From the NCBI RefSeq assembly GCF_900114005.1, contig NZ_FORM01000005.1, forward strand, positions 229,920 to 293,919: a DNA stretch of 64,000 nucleotides, in the 5' to 3' direction. The notes beneath the pieces were generated by a model. That model did not search any database. It was not told where the DNA came from and was given only the letters and a program-made list of their open reading frames with translations. Shown here in pieces: positions 46,059 through 55,855 of the stretch (positions are counted from its first letter, which is position 1; every line of letters starts with the position of its first letter). Position numbers and translations under genes: made by a program. The DNA is from Olleya namhaensis (GTDB lineage Bacteria > Bacteroidota > Bacteroidia > Flavobacteriales > Flavobacteriaceae).

Positions 46059-47135
46059 TTATTCTAATTTAACTTTTGGATCTAACCAAGTGTATATTAT
46101 ATCTACAAAAATATTAATTATAATGAATAGTAAGGCGATAATTAACACAGAACCCATAATTACAGGTAAATCTAAGGTGTTAAGCGCATTTACGATTTCT
46201 TTACCCAATCCGTTCCATCCAAAAATATACTCCACAAACACTGCGCCTGCTAGCATGCTTGCAAACCACCCTGAGATTGCTGTTACTACAGGATTTAAAG
46301 CATTTTTAATGGCGTGTTTTTTTATTATTTGAAACTCTGATAAGCCTTTTGCTCTGGCTGTTCTGATATAATCTTGATTAAAGACTTCTAATAAGGAGTT
46401 ACGCATTAATTGTATCACGACTGCTAATGGTCTAATCCCTAAAACAATTGCTGGCAGGATTAAGTTTTTCCATTTAATGTGCATTTTTTCGCCAAAATCA
46501 TCCAACTCGTAAAGGCTACCTGTCATTTCTAGATTGGTGTATTTATGTAATACAAAACCAAATAACCATGCAAATAATATGGCACTAAAAAAGGATGGTA
46601 CACTCATCCCTAAGGTACTTAATATTTGAATTATTTTATCTAAAAATGTGTCTTTTTTTAATGCTGAAAGTACGCCTAATATTACACCTAAAAAGATTGC
46701 GATTAATATTGCCGAAACTGCTAACACAAACGTATTTGGCAAAGTCTCTGATAATACTTGGCTTACTTTTTTACCTTGTTTGGTAAAAGATTCCCGTAAG
46801 TACGGAAATTTTATAACTGTAGTTGTGTTACCTATTGCAAACAGTTGTGTTGCTGAGTATTTATTTTGACTTAAATAGGTATAGTCACCTTCTGTTTTAG
46901 AATGAAATGAGATTGGTGACAAATCGTTTAAATAATAAAAATACTGCGTCGCAACAGGCTTATCAAAACCATACTTTTTTTTAATAATGGCTAATTGCTG
47001 ACTATCCTCGTTTTGACCCAACATCATTTGTGCTGGATCTCCTGGAAGGACACTAAATAAGAGGAATATAACAGTTACCACACCAAATAAGGTGAGTAAT
47101 GCATACAGGGTTTTATTTAGTAAATAGGTTATCAG
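46059..47135 (-). CDS. ABC transporter permease (DppB/OppB type), probable non-AUG start
   Basis: Homologous sequence continues 18 codons upstream of the GTG at 47081 (TYLLNKTLYALLTLFGVV, the conserved first helix) but no ATG, GTG or TTG occurs before the in-frame TAA at 47142-47144. The best start is CTG at 47135 (or the following ATA). That gives about 358 residues: six helices, a long periplasmic loop (SPISFHSKTEGDYTYL) and the EAA-type motif FNQDYIRTARAKGLSE. No partner permease, ATPase or binding protein is adjacent. Peptide or related import is assumed. Confidence 0.85.
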   Translation of the reverse strand: MITYLLNKTLYALLTLFGVVTVIFLLFSVLPGDPAQMMLGQNEDSQQLAIIKKKYGFDKPVATQYFYYLNDLSPISFHSKTEGDYTYLSQNKYSATQLFAIGNTTTVIKFPYLRESFTKQGKKVSQVLSETLPNTFVLAVSAILIAIFLGVILGVLSALKKDTFLDKIIQILSTLGMSVPSFFSAILFAWLFGFVLHKYTNLEMTGSLYELDDFGEKMHIKWKNLILPAIVLGIRPLAVVIQLMRNSLLEVFNQDYIRTARAKGLSEFQIIKKHAIKNALNPVVTAISGWFASMLAGAVFVEYIFGWNGLGKEIVNALNTLDLPVIMGSVLIIALLFIIINIFVDIIYTWLDPKVKLE

Positions 47136-47237
47136 ATTGTTTTATTTATTTTAGATACGTTGTTCTACTGCTTTACAAAATAATGTGCTTCTCGATACAT
47201 TTTGCTCGTGCCTCACAAAACACTCGAAGTGAGTTTC

Positions 47238-48542
47238 TTATTTTTTAAGCGTAATTTTAATCACACTCGTAATATTTTTTTGTGTGTCTATATTTAATGA
47301 GTCCAATTGTGTTCTGTCTTTAAATACATCCATTCTCTCAATAGTTTCTGGATCCAAAGCCTCTGTCTCTGCTTTTGTTGCCAAAGCGTCATCAATAAAA
47401 TAAGCAGCAACCTCCTGAACTACTTTAGGAGCTGGACGATCAACTTTAGGCAATGCTAATTGGTCAATATCATTCCAATGTACTTTTTGGATAATGGTTC
47501 CTTTTTCTAATTTTAATAATCCTGGATTAGAGCGGATGATTGTTTTTAAAGCAGTTTCATCACAGAAATAGTAATCAAAATCTAACTTGTAATCAGACTT
47601 AACTTGCGCTACTTTATCCTCTCCAGAAGCTGTTAAACCAATAACATCATAACCGTTAGCATTTGCCATATCCGATGCTATTTTTATAGCTTTTAAACCC
47701 TCTGTTTCTGATATTGCCAAATTATAATTAACAATTAGTAACACGTGCGGTCTTGTTAAAATATCTTTCGTAAAGTCCTCACCATCTTTTTCTATTGAAA
47801 AATCATGGATTGGTGGCTCATAACCTTCAGATATTGTTTTAGTAGTTACACCTACATATGTACCTGTAGATTCTGGATATGATCCGCTTGTCATGTATGC
47901 CTTTTCTGTACCGTTCTCATCAAATACCCAAGTGTATTCTATTACAGGTTGTGGTGCACCTTCTGGAACAATCATGTTATCTGTAATGTTATTTCCTATT
48001 TTAAAAGGTCTAAAGTCAATTGATGGTAAATGCATTAATACATGGTATGCAAATCCTAAACATGCTATAAAACTTAATAAAGACAGTATGGTTGTGGTTA
48101 ACTTGCCAAAAAATGGTTTGACGTGTTTTATTCCGAAGAAAATAATTAGAATTAAAACTAACAGAAAAACGTCTTTACCAAAGCTTTCCCATGGGTCCAT
48201 CTTCATGGCATCACCAAAGCATCCACAGTCTTTTACTTTATCAAAATACGCTGAGTAAAAGGTTAAGAATGTAAAAAAGATAATCATTAATAATAAACTC
48301 CAAATCGTGAATTTAGGCTTGTATCCAATAATTAAAAAGATACCTAAAAGCACTTCAAAAACAACTACTATTATTGAAATCCCTAAAGCATAAGGAATAA
48401 AAAATGGTAAATCTAAAACGGTTGGACCAAAATACTCCTCTAATTTAAAAGCAAATCCAATAGGATCATTAAGCTTTATAAATCCCGAAATAATAAAAAA
48501 TATACCAACAAATATTCTTAAAAAACCGACTATGTATTTCAT
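47238..48542 (-). CDS. BT_3928-family DoxX-like membrane protein
   Basis: 434 residues: four-helix DoxX/MauE-like N-terminal domain (RIFVGIFFIISGFIKLNDP; conserved KDCGCFGDA pair of cysteines at about 106-108), a periplasmic beta segment, then a thioredoxin-like C-terminal half (PHVLLIVNYNLAISETEG). It matches the BT_3928 family, of unknown role, possibly quinone- or thiol-linked redox. Lies upstream of the permease on the same strand. Confidence 0.9.
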   Translation of the reverse strand: MKYIVGFLRIFVGIFFIISGFIKLNDPIGFAFKLEEYFGPTVLDLPFFIPYALGISIIVVVFEVLLGIFLIIGYKPKFTIWSLLLMIIFFTFLTFYSAYFDKVKDCGCFGDAMKMDPWESFGKDVFLLVLILIIFFGIKHVKPFFGKLTTTILSLLSFIACLGFAYHVLMHLPSIDFRPFKIGNNITDNMIVPEGAPQPVIEYTWVFDENGTEKAYMTSGSYPESTGTYVGVTTKTISEGYEPPIHDFSIEKDGEDFTKDILTRPHVLLIVNYNLAISETEGLKAIKIASDMANANGYDVIGLTASGEDKVAQVKSDYKLDFDYYFCDETALKTIIRSNPGLLKLEKGTIIQKVHWNDIDQLALPKVDRPAPKVVQEVAAYFIDDALATKAETEALDPETIERMDVFKDRTQLDSLNIDTQKNITSVIKITLKK

Positions 48543-48621
48543 AACTATATATAAATATCAAATTCCAACAACTAAATTCCAAAATACGCTGCTTAACAAA
48601 TTAAAAAAAACAAATTCGAAA

Positions 48622-48975
48622 TTATGTTAATTTATTAATTATTGCAGATAGTATTTTTCTAATTTCGTTTGCTTCTATTATTAATGTTTCTATTCTGTTT
48701 GACTCTCCTTTATTCAAATCTTTCAAAAGTTTTAGCCAATATTCACTTTCTTTAGCTTCTTTTCTTGAAATTTTAATTCTAAATATTAAATCTTTATTTC
48801 CTAATTTCTCATTTCCTTCAATATAATTAGCACCTACTGAGCCCGAAGACCTAACCAATTGTTTCCCATCTTCTATATTAGAAATTGTTCTATTTAAATC
48901 CTTAACCAAAAAACGACAATCCCTTGCAAACTCGTAAGTTCTATCTTCTAAATTAAAAGTTTTTGTAGTACGCAA
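48622..48975 (-). CDS. Four-helix-bundle protein (23S rRNA intervening-sequence type)
   Basis: 117 residues with the classic pattern: NLEDRTYEFARDCRFL, QLVRSSGSVGANYIEGNE and FRIKISRKEAKESEYWLKLL. The family is named for proteins in 23S rRNA intervening sequences but most members sit elsewhere in genomes, and some are accessory to diversity-generating retroelements. No rRNA or reverse transcriptase is here. Lies between DUF1599 and the BT_3928 gene, likely a later insertion into the row. Confidence 0.92.
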   Translation of the reverse strand: MRTTKTFNLEDRTYEFARDCRFLVKDLNRTISNIEDGKQLVRSSGSVGANYIEGNEKLGNKDLIFRIKISRKEAKESEYWLKLLKDLNKGESNRIETLIIEANEIRKILSAIINKLT

Positions 48976-49009
48976 TCTATTTGGAATTTAGTTTTTGTTT
49001 TTTGGAATT

Positions 49010-49549
49010 TTAGTCATTAGTTAAATGTATCATGGCAAAAATGGCGTAATTAATCATGTCTTGATAATTAGCATCTATCCCTTCGCTTACAATTGTTTTT
49101 CCTGAATTGTCTTCAATTTGCTTAACACGTAATAATTTTTGTAAAATTAAATCCGTTAAACTACTTACACGCATATCTCTCCAAGCTTCTCCGTAATCAT
49201 GGTTTTTGTCTTGCATTAACTGCTTTGTTGCTTTGACCTGTGCATCGTATAAAACCGTAGCTTCTTCTACTTCCAAATCCGGTTGCTCTACCACGCCTTT
49301 TTCTAACTGGATTAAAGCCATAATGCAATAGTTAATAATCCCGATAAATTCGCTTTGCTCGCCTTCGTCAACTTTACGCACATCATTTTGTTGCAGACCT
49401 CTAATACGTTGCGCCTTTATAAAAATCTGATCTGTTAAAGATGGTAAACGTAAAATGCGCCAAGCACTTCCGTAATCCGTCATTTTATTAATAAAAAGGT
49501 CGCGACAGGTTTTTATAACAGCATCGTATTGTTTTGAAGTATCTTGCAT
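49010..49549 (-). CDS. DUF1599 protein, internally duplicated
   Basis: 179 residues made of two copies of about 85 residues (1-87 and 95-179). Each has a DYGxAWRxxR motif (DYGSAWRILRLPSLTDQI, then DYGEAWRDMRVSSLTDLI), a K-R-I-x-Q-x helix (KAQRIRGLQQND / KLLRVKQIEDNS) and an INYxIxAMIxL end. This is the DUF1599 or nucleotide-modification-associated domain; catalytic role unknown. Divergent from folP across 115 bp. Confidence 0.9.
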   Translation of the reverse strand: MQDTSKQYDAVIKTCRDLFINKMTDYGSAWRILRLPSLTDQIFIKAQRIRGLQQNDVRKVDEGEQSEFIGIINYCIMALIQLEKGVVEQPDLEVEEATVLYDAQVKATKQLMQDKNHDYGEAWRDMRVSSLTDLILQKLLRVKQIEDNSGKTIVSEGIDANYQDMINYAIFAMIHLTND

Positions 49550-49664
49550 ATTTGATAAACTCTAATTGAATTTTGCGTAAATTTCGCATAAAATTATTTA
49601 AACGTCAAGGTTTAGGGTTTAAAGTTTTACTAAGCTTATCCCAACACCACATATAAGTGTACAA

Positions 49665-50489
49665 ATGACAATAAATTGTAAAGGCAAACTTATAGATTTA
49701 AGTACTCCAAAAGTAATGGGTATTTTAAATGTTACACCCGATTCTTTTTTTGATGGCGGACGTTATAAAGACGAAACTTCTATTTTGAATCAAGTCAAAA
49801 ACATGCTAGATCAAGGCGCTACTTTTATAGATATTGGTGCTTATAGTTCTAGACCAAATGCGCCGTTTGTGTCTGAAGACGAAGAATTGCAGCGTATTTT
49901 ACCAATAATCAAACTTCTGGTTAGTAATTTTCCTAGCATCAATATTTCAGTAGACACGTTTAGAAGTACTATTGCGAAAGCAACTATTGAGGCGGGAGCT
50001 GCTTTGATTAACGATATTTCGGCAGGTCATTTAGATAACAACATGCTGCAATCCATCGCTGATTTACATGTCCCTTATATTATGATGCATATGCGAGGTA
50101 CGCCTCAAACCATGCAAACAATGACGGTTTATGATAATTTAGTCAAAGACATAAACTTTTATTTTTCAGAGCGTATTGCAACAGCTCGTGCTTTAGGCAT
50201 TATTGATTTAGTTTTAGATCCTGGTTTTGGTTTTGCTAAAACATTAGAACAGAATTTTGAACTACTAAATAATTTTGAACTTTTAAATATTACCGAATTA
50301 CCATTACTAGCTGGTCTATCCAGAAAATCTATGATTTACAAAACGTTAGACACTACAGCAAATAACGCCTTAAATGGGACCACTGCTTTACACATGATTG
50401 CTTTGCAAAAAGGCGCTAAAATACTGCGCGTGCATGATGTTAAAGAAGCCCAAGAATGTATCACACTTTACAATCAATTACATGCTTAA
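49665..50489 (+). CDS. folP: Dihydropteroate synthase
   Basis: 274 residues with MGILNVTPDSFFDGG near the N-terminus (pterin and pABA site), IDIGAYSSRPNA, INDISAG and LDPGFGFAKT. Joins pABA and dihydropterin in folate synthesis and is the sulfonamide target. It overlaps the next lipoprotein gene by 8 bp and cdaA follows, as is common in Bacteroidota. Confidence 0.96.
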   Translation: MTINCKGKLIDLSTPKVMGILNVTPDSFFDGGRYKDETSILNQVKNMLDQGATFIDIGAYSSRPNAPFVSEDEELQRILPIIKLLVSNFPSINISVDTFRSTIAKATIEAGAALINDISAGHLDNNMLQSIADLHVPYIMMHMRGTPQTMQTMTVYDNLVKDINFYFSERIATARALGIIDLVLDPGFGFAKTLEQNFELLNNFELLNITELPLLAGLSRKSMIYKTLDTTANNALNGTTALHMIALQKGAKILRVHDVKEAQECITLYNQLHA

Positions 50490-51189
50490 CAGATTATTAT
50501 TTATTAGCGTATTGTTTTTGTTTTTTTCCTGCGGAAATGAAAAAGTACTGGAACTACCAGAAATACAAAATGCAGACATAACAGAAGTTTTAGACGTCTC
50601 GCCTGCCTATATTTTTTATGATGAAACCAAGCAAGACAGTGTTGAATTAAATCGAAAAAACTTAATTATATCTACAAACTGGCTATTTAATGTTGACAAA
50701 CGTTTAACGCTAGAACAAGCGTTACCATCAATAATAAAATTACAAGAGAAAAAGCGTAATGCAACTATGCATAAAAATGAAAAAGCTAGAAATTATTATA
50801 CTTGTAATGATACGAGCATTAAAAATTTAGGGTTTATTGATTTTACTGATGTTGAGTATCGTTTAATTTACACTGAAACCAAATATGAAGATATTGAAAT
50901 AGATGATAATTCTTTTGGCATAAATCTTATTATTAATAGTCTTGAAGATATTACTCTAAATTCTTTTATGATTTCAGGAGAAACGAATTTGGACAAATTA
51001 AATGATTACCTAAAAGAAACACTTAATGTTTTTAATCTTGACGATAAGGAACATGGAGGCGACTTTTATAATCTGCAAATAGGTTTCAATAAAAGTTTAA
51101 ATTTTCAAGATTACATATCTATAAAATCAAAATTATTGCATTTCAAAAATGAAAGAACTGTTATTAATAAAATCGAGCATATCTTTTAA
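50482..51189 (+). CDS. Lipoprotein between folP and cdaA, unknown function
   Basis: 235 residues from the ATG at 50482 (the in-frame 28 codons upstream lie inside folP). Signal with lipobox FFSCGN (Cys15), then a soluble part rich in Asn, Asp and Lys (YYTCNDTSIKNLGFIDF, EHGGDFYNLQIGFNKS). I do not recognise a family. The 8-bp overlap with folP suggests coupled translation. The cdaA gene starts 35 bp later. Confidence 0.75.
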   Translation: MLNRLLFISVLFLFFSCGNEKVLELPEIQNADITEVLDVSPAYIFYDETKQDSVELNRKNLIISTNWLFNVDKRLTLEQALPSIIKLQEKKRNATMHKNEKARNYYTCNDTSIKNLGFIDFTDVEYRLIYTETKYEDIEIDDNSFGINLIINSLEDITLNSFMISGETNLDKLNDYLKETLNVFNLDDKEHGGDFYNLQIGFNKSLNFQDYISIKSKLLHFKNERTVINKIEHIF

Positions 51190-51224
51190 CCCAATTATAT
51201 TAAATTTACAAAAACACTTTTCCC

Positions 51225-52010
51225 TTGGAAATATTTAAAGACATTTTAAAATTCAGTTGGATAGACATGATCGACGTGGTGTTAGTAGCACTGCTACTCT
51301 ATTACGTTTACAAGCTAGTCAAAGGTACTGTTGCCATTAATATCTTTATTGGTATTGTAGTTATCTATTTTATCTACCTTACGGTAGAAGCCTTAAAAAT
51401 GGTCTTACTTACCAAAATTTTAGGTGGTTTTATTAGTGTTGGTTTTATTGCCTTAATTATTGTATTCCAACAAGAAGTCAGAAAGTTTTTATTGATGATT
51501 GGAAGCACCAATTTTGCCAGCAGGCGTAAGTTTTTAAGTCAGTTAAAATTTTTAAAGATAGAACAAGGTACATCCACAGATATAGATGCTATCATCTCTG
51601 CCTGCAATAAAATGAGTAGTACTAAAACAGGTGCTTTAATTGTTTTAGAACGCAATAATAATCTTGATTTTATTGCTAATACAGGTGACGAAATGAATAT
51701 CAGAGTCACGCAACCTATTATTGAAAGTATCTTTTTTAAAAATAGCCCATTACATGATGGTGCCATTATAATACAAGATAATATTGTAAAAGCAACACGT
51801 GTTATTTTACCTGTAAATAACGAGAAAAACATTCCGCAACGTTTTGGTTTACGTCACCGTGCAGCAGTTGGTGTTACGGAGCGTACAGATGCTATTGCAA
51901 TTGCTGTAAGTGAAGAAACAGGCCAAATTTCTTGTTTTAGAAATGGAGAATTCCTTCCGTTTGAGGACTCTATTGAATTAGCAGAAATTTTGAAGAATGA
52001 TTTAGAATAA
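51225..52010 (+). CDS. cdaA: Diadenylate cyclase CdaA (TTG start)
   Basis: 261 residues starting at TTG 51225: three N-terminal membrane helices (about 15-75) and a DAC domain with PLHDGAIII (DGA) and GLRHRAAVG (RHR) catalytic motifs. Makes cyclic di-AMP from two ATP at the inner membrane; in Bacteroidota it often lies beside folP. No CdaR partner is adjacent. The TTG start is supported by the conserved first residues (EIFKDILKFSW). Confidence 0.95.
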   Translation: MEIFKDILKFSWIDMIDVVLVALLLYYVYKLVKGTVAINIFIGIVVIYFIYLTVEALKMVLLTKILGGFISVGFIALIIVFQQEVRKFLLMIGSTNFASRRKFLSQLKFLKIEQGTSTDIDAIISACNKMSSTKTGALIVLERNNNLDFIANTGDEMNIRVTQPIIESIFFKNSPLHDGAIIIQDNIVKATRVILPVNNEKNIPQRFGLRHRAAVGVTERTDAIAIAVSEETGQISCFRNGEFLPFEDSIELAEILKNDLE

Positions 52011-52085
52011 GTCTTGTTTCTATTTCTTTAAAAGTCAAAACAACACACCTCTTATACATTTTACATTAATTGAAAGATTATAGCA

Positions 52086-52487
52086 ATGGACATTAACTAC
52101 AATCAAAAAGACAAAACAATTGACATTAAAGATGGGTTAAAATCCCAGTATTTTATGATCAAAGCATTAATGATTCTAAATCTTGTTAATGCCCTTCTTA
52201 ATGTCTCTTATATTAGTGAAGACGGAATTGGTTTTATGCAAATCATTTGGCTAATATTAGGGATTGTATCAATAGTAGTCTTATATTTTTTCTTTTTCAA
52301 AAAATCAAGTCAAGAAAAAATTGAAATTAAAACAATAGAACGATTAACAGAAAAAACCGTTTTTGGTTCTAAACGAATGACTTTAAAATTAAAAAATGGA
52401 AAAAGTCGTGATTTAGCATACCTAAAAACTTCTGAAGAAATTTCTAAAGTAAAAAAAATGCTTACTAAAATAGGTGTCCCGGTTTAA
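52086..52487 (+). CDS. Small membrane protein with a PH-like C-terminal half
   Basis: 133 residues with two helices (about 28-50 and 56-78) and a soluble beta-rich tail (KTVFGSKRMTLKLKNGKSRDLAYL). It has the look of a bacterial PH-domain or YdbS/YdbT-like fragment; no match recalled. Lies 75 bp after cdaA, perhaps co-transcribed. Confidence 0.6.
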   Translation: MDINYNQKDKTIDIKDGLKSQYFMIKALMILNLVNALLNVSYISEDGIGFMQIIWLILGIVSIVVLYFFFFKKSSQEKIEIKTIERLTEKTVFGSKRMTLKLKNGKSRDLAYLKTSEEISKVKKMLTKIGVPV

Positions 52488-52605
52488 GGCTAATTTAAAT
52501 CTAAATTACCTGATTTTATTCTTCAATAATGATCAAACATTAGTCATTAAAAATCAATAACTACTATATGGCTTAAGGGTAATTACATTTCTGCTTAAGC
52601 AGAAA

Positions 52606-54378
52606 TTAAGCCACCTTCTCTGCTTGTAAGAACTGTACTTCGTATAAATTCTTATAATACCCATTTTCTTTTTTAAGCAACTCGTCATGTGTTCCTTGCT
52701 CCACAATTAAACCGGCATCCATAACAATTATATTATCTGCCTTCTGGATGGTTGCTAATCTATGAGCAATAACTATAGACGTACGTCCTTTTGTTATTTT
52801 CTCTGTTGCTGTTTGTATTAATTGCTCTGAATACGAATCCACAGAAGACGTGGCTTCATCTAACACCAAAATACTTGGATTGGTTACATACGCACGTAAA
52901 AAAGAAATTAATTGTCGTTGTCCTGAAGATAACATCACACCTCTTTCCTTAACGTTATAATGGTAACCGTTTGGCAAACTCATAATAAAATCGTGTATTC
53001 CAATATCTTTGGCTGCTTTTACAACATCAGCTTCAGTAATACCTGGACTATTTAATGTAATATTATTTAAAATAGTATCTGCAAACAAAAACACATCCTG
53101 TAACACAACTGCTATTTGCTGTCTTAAAGAAACTAAAGTATAATCCTTAATATCTGTATTATCAACAGCTATAGTACCTGAATTAATTTCGTAAAAACGA
53201 TTTAATAAATTAATAACTGTACTTTTTCCTGCTCCTGTAGCACCTACGATTGCAACTGTATCTCCAGCATTAACATTAAAACTAATGCCTTTTAAAACTT
53301 CTTCATCTTCAACATAACTAAAATGTACCTTATCAAAATTGATAGCGCCTTTAAAATTATCTGCTATTAAGTGTCCTGAATTATCAATATGAGACGTCGT
53401 ATCTAATATTTTAAAAACACGATTAGAAGCAATCATACCCATTTGAAGCGTATTAAACTTATCTGCTATTTGACGCAAAGGTCTAAACAACATCGGGATC
53501 ATGGTAATAAACATAAATAAATCTCCAGGCGTAACATTACTGCCTTCAACTAATATATTTAAACCACCAAACCATACGACTAAACCTGTTGTTAACGATC
53601 CTAAAAATTCTGCAATCGGAAAAAATATCGAGTTGTACCAAACCGTTTTTAACCAGGCTTTTTTATGACGATTATTAATTTCTTTAAAGTTTTTATACTC
53701 GGTATCTTCCCTTGTAAAGAGTTGTAATATTTTCATACCCGTAACACGCTCTTGCACAAACGAGTTTAAGTTAGACACCTCATTACGTACATCTTCAAAC
53801 GCACGTTTCATGTAACGTTGAAAAATTTTAGTTGCAAATAAAACAATAGGTAAAGTCACAAATACAATTAAACTTAACTGCCAATTGTAATATAACATAG
53901 CTCCAGAAATAACTACCATAACTAGTAAATCTCTGATAATTGTAAATAAGCCATCCCCAAAAACAGAAGCAATACGCTCCATATCTGTGACCGCTCTTGT
54001 AATTAAAACACCAACAGAAGAGGTATTAAAATATTTCATTTTAAAACTAAGGATATGGTCAAATAATTTAACACGTATGTCTTTTACCATTTTTAATCCT
54101 AACCATGAAGAATAGAATATAAAAAACAACTGAAGTACAACTTGCGCCACCAATAAGACAATCATTAAAACAATTAGATAAACAAAACCATTGTAGTCCT
54201 TTTTAACCAAATGCTCATCAATAATTTCTCTAAGTAATACAGGCGTTGCAATACTTAAAGCGCCTAATATCAATACAGATAAAATCAAACCATAAAATAC
54301 GGTTCTGTAAGGTTTTGTGTATTTAAACAAGCGTTTAAACAACTCTAAATCAAATATGTTTTCTTTTGTCTTAGTCAT
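52606..54378 (-). CDS. ABC exporter, MsbA-like (permease-ATPase fusion)
   Basis: 590 residues: six helices (about 20-310), then a nucleotide-binding domain with GATGAGKST (Walker A), LSSGQRQ (signature) and ILVLDEATSSVDSYSE (Walker B/D-loop). A half-transporter homodimer of lipid or drug exporter type. Overlaps the truA stop by 8 bp, so truA and this gene are translationally coupled. Confidence 0.93.
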   Translation of the reverse strand: MTKTKENIFDLELFKRLFKYTKPYRTVFYGLILSVLILGALSIATPVLLREIIDEHLVKKDYNGFVYLIVLMIVLLVAQVVLQLFFIFYSSWLGLKMVKDIRVKLFDHILSFKMKYFNTSSVGVLITRAVTDMERIASVFGDGLFTIIRDLLVMVVISGAMLYYNWQLSLIVFVTLPIVLFATKIFQRYMKRAFEDVRNEVSNLNSFVQERVTGMKILQLFTREDTEYKNFKEINNRHKKAWLKTVWYNSIFFPIAEFLGSLTTGLVVWFGGLNILVEGSNVTPGDLFMFITMIPMLFRPLRQIADKFNTLQMGMIASNRVFKILDTTSHIDNSGHLIADNFKGAINFDKVHFSYVEDEEVLKGISFNVNAGDTVAIVGATGAGKSTVINLLNRFYEINSGTIAVDNTDIKDYTLVSLRQQIAVVLQDVFLFADTILNNITLNSPGITEADVVKAAKDIGIHDFIMSLPNGYHYNVKERGVMLSSGQRQLISFLRAYVTNPSILVLDEATSSVDSYSEQLIQTATEKITKGRTSIVIAHRLATIQKADNIIVMDAGLIVEQGTHDELLKKENGYYKNLYEVQFLQAEKVA

Positions 54379-55120
54379 TTAGTTTTATTGTATCAGGGTA
54401 AGCGACTTCTGTTAAATATAATCCCTTTGCAGGAACAGAAAAACCAGCATTACATCTGTTTTTAGATTGTATAATAGTATGTAAATCTTCAACTTTAATC
54501 TTACCAACACCAATATTAATTAATGTTCCAACTATAGCTCTTACCATGTTTCTTAAAAAGCGATCGGCTTTAATCGTAAACTGTAACTCACCATCAATTA
54601 GTTTCCATTTTGCTGCCATAATATCACAATTGTATGTTTTGACATCCGTATGTGTTTTTGAAAAGCACTGAAAATCTTTGTAATCAAACAAAATTTTTGT
54701 CGCTTCATTCATTTTCTCAATATCCAGAGCATGCTTTAAAAAATAAGCTTGATCTACATTAAAAGGACTTTTTTGCAATGCTACACGATATAAATACGCT
54801 CTGCTTGTTGCATGAAAACGTGCATGTATATCTTCCTTGACTTTAAAAATAGATTGTATAGCAATATCCTCTGGTAAAAACGAGTTTAATTTATACTGCA
54901 ATTTATCTACATTAAAAACAACTACTGTATCAAAATGCGCAAATAACTGTTTAGCATGTACACCCGCATCTGTACGACCTGCTCCCATCACAACAATGGT
55001 TTCTCCTAGAATAGTAGATAAAGCTTTTTCCAAAACCTCTTGTACAGATATAGCGTTTGGTTGTTTTTGCCAACCATGATAATTTGTTCCGTTATAAGAT
55101 AATTCTATAAAATAGCGCAA
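54371..55120 (-). CDS. truA: tRNA pseudouridine(38-40) synthase (TTG start)
   Basis: 249 residues starting at TTG 55120 (LRYFIELSYNGTNYHGWQKQP); the frame upstream lacks conserved sequence. The catalytic Asp is in GAGRTDAGVHA, and KADRFLRNMVRAIVGTL is the C-terminal signature. Modifies U38-40 in tRNA anticodon arms. Overlaps the ABC exporter gene by 8 bp. Confidence 0.94.
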   Translation of the reverse strand: MRYFIELSYNGTNYHGWQKQPNAISVQEVLEKALSTILGETIVVMGAGRTDAGVHAKQLFAHFDTVVVFNVDKLQYKLNSFLPEDIAIQSIFKVKEDIHARFHATSRAYLYRVALQKSPFNVDQAYFLKHALDIEKMNEATKILFDYKDFQCFSKTHTDVKTYNCDIMAAKWKLIDGELQFTIKADRFLRNMVRAIVGTLINIGVGKIKVEDLHTIIQSKNRCNAGFSVPAKGLYLTEVAYPDTIKLND

Positions 55121-55241
55121 GAAAGCTGTATTTTTACATATTAAAAAGCAAAGATAATATAAAGACAGAAGCTTAAAGTCCGAAGCCTTATTTTTTAAGA
55201 ATAGTTTACATAAAATAAACAAAACAGGCAACAGTAATACT

Positions 55242-55274
55242 TAAACGCAGCGTCCTGAAAAAAACTCAGCATAA
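55242..55274. repeat. Possible degenerate REP-like fragment
   Basis: GCGTCCTGAAAAAAACTCAGCATAA loosely resembles the TGCTGAA..TTCAGCA palindromes at 13.3-13.5 kb and lies just before the metallophosphoesterase start. Confidence 0.35.
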
Positions 55275-55769
55275 ATGAAAAAAATATTATTACTATCCGA
55301 TACTCACAGTCATATTGATGATGCGGTTTTAAACCATGTCAAACAAGCAGACGAGGTTTGGCACGCTGGAGATATTGGAGATCTAAAAGTAACAGATGCT
55401 ATTAAAGCCCTTAAACCTTTACGTGCCGTTTGGGGAAATATAGATAATGATAAAGCTAGAGCTGAATTTCCTGAAAACAATAGATTTACTATTGAAGGTG
55501 TTGATGTTTGGATTACACACATTGGTGGTTATCCAAATAGATATAATATTAGAATTAGAGAAGAAATAAAGGCAAATCCTCCAAAACTTTTTATCTGTGG
55601 ACACTCACATATCCTAAAAGTTATGCCAGACAAAAAGCTAGGATTATTACACATGAATCCCGGCGCAATCGGTATACATGGGTTTCACAACGTGAGAACT
55701 ATGTTACGCTTTACAATAGATAATGGAAAAATTGATAATCTAGAAGTTATAGAATACCCAAGAAAATAA
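55275..55769 (+). CDS. Metallophosphoesterase, YfcE-like
   Basis: 164 residues: LLLSDTHSHID, WHAGDIGD, VWGNIDND, ICGHSHILKV and LLHMNPGAIG, the complete two-metal calcineurin-like motif set of YfcE/MJ0936 phosphodiesterases. Cytoplasmic; substrate unknown. A terminator follows. Confidence 0.92.
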   Translation: MKKILLLSDTHSHIDDAVLNHVKQADEVWHAGDIGDLKVTDAIKALKPLRAVWGNIDNDKARAEFPENNRFTIEGVDVWITHIGGYPNRYNIRIREEIKANPPKLFICGHSHILKVMPDKKLGLLHMNPGAIGIHGFHNVRTMLRFTIDNGKIDNLEVIEYPRK

Positions 55770-55796
55770 AAGACTTAATAAAACTGCTATAAAACA

Positions 55797-55826
55797 AAAA
55801 AACCGAAGCTTTCGCTTCGGTTTTTT
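55797..55826. terminator. Bidirectional terminator
   Basis: CCGAAGC-TTTC-GCTTCGG stem flanked by A and T runs, between the phosphoesterase and the convergent DUF4293 gene. Confidence 0.87.
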
Positions 55827-55855
55827 CTCGCACTAATACTACTAAGATGTTAGGT

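Noticed and set aside
48622..48975. Four-helix-bundle gene as a marker of a 23S rRNA intervening sequence or a diversity-generating retroelement
   Set aside because: No rRNA, reverse transcriptase or template repeat is present nearby; it is an isolated family member.
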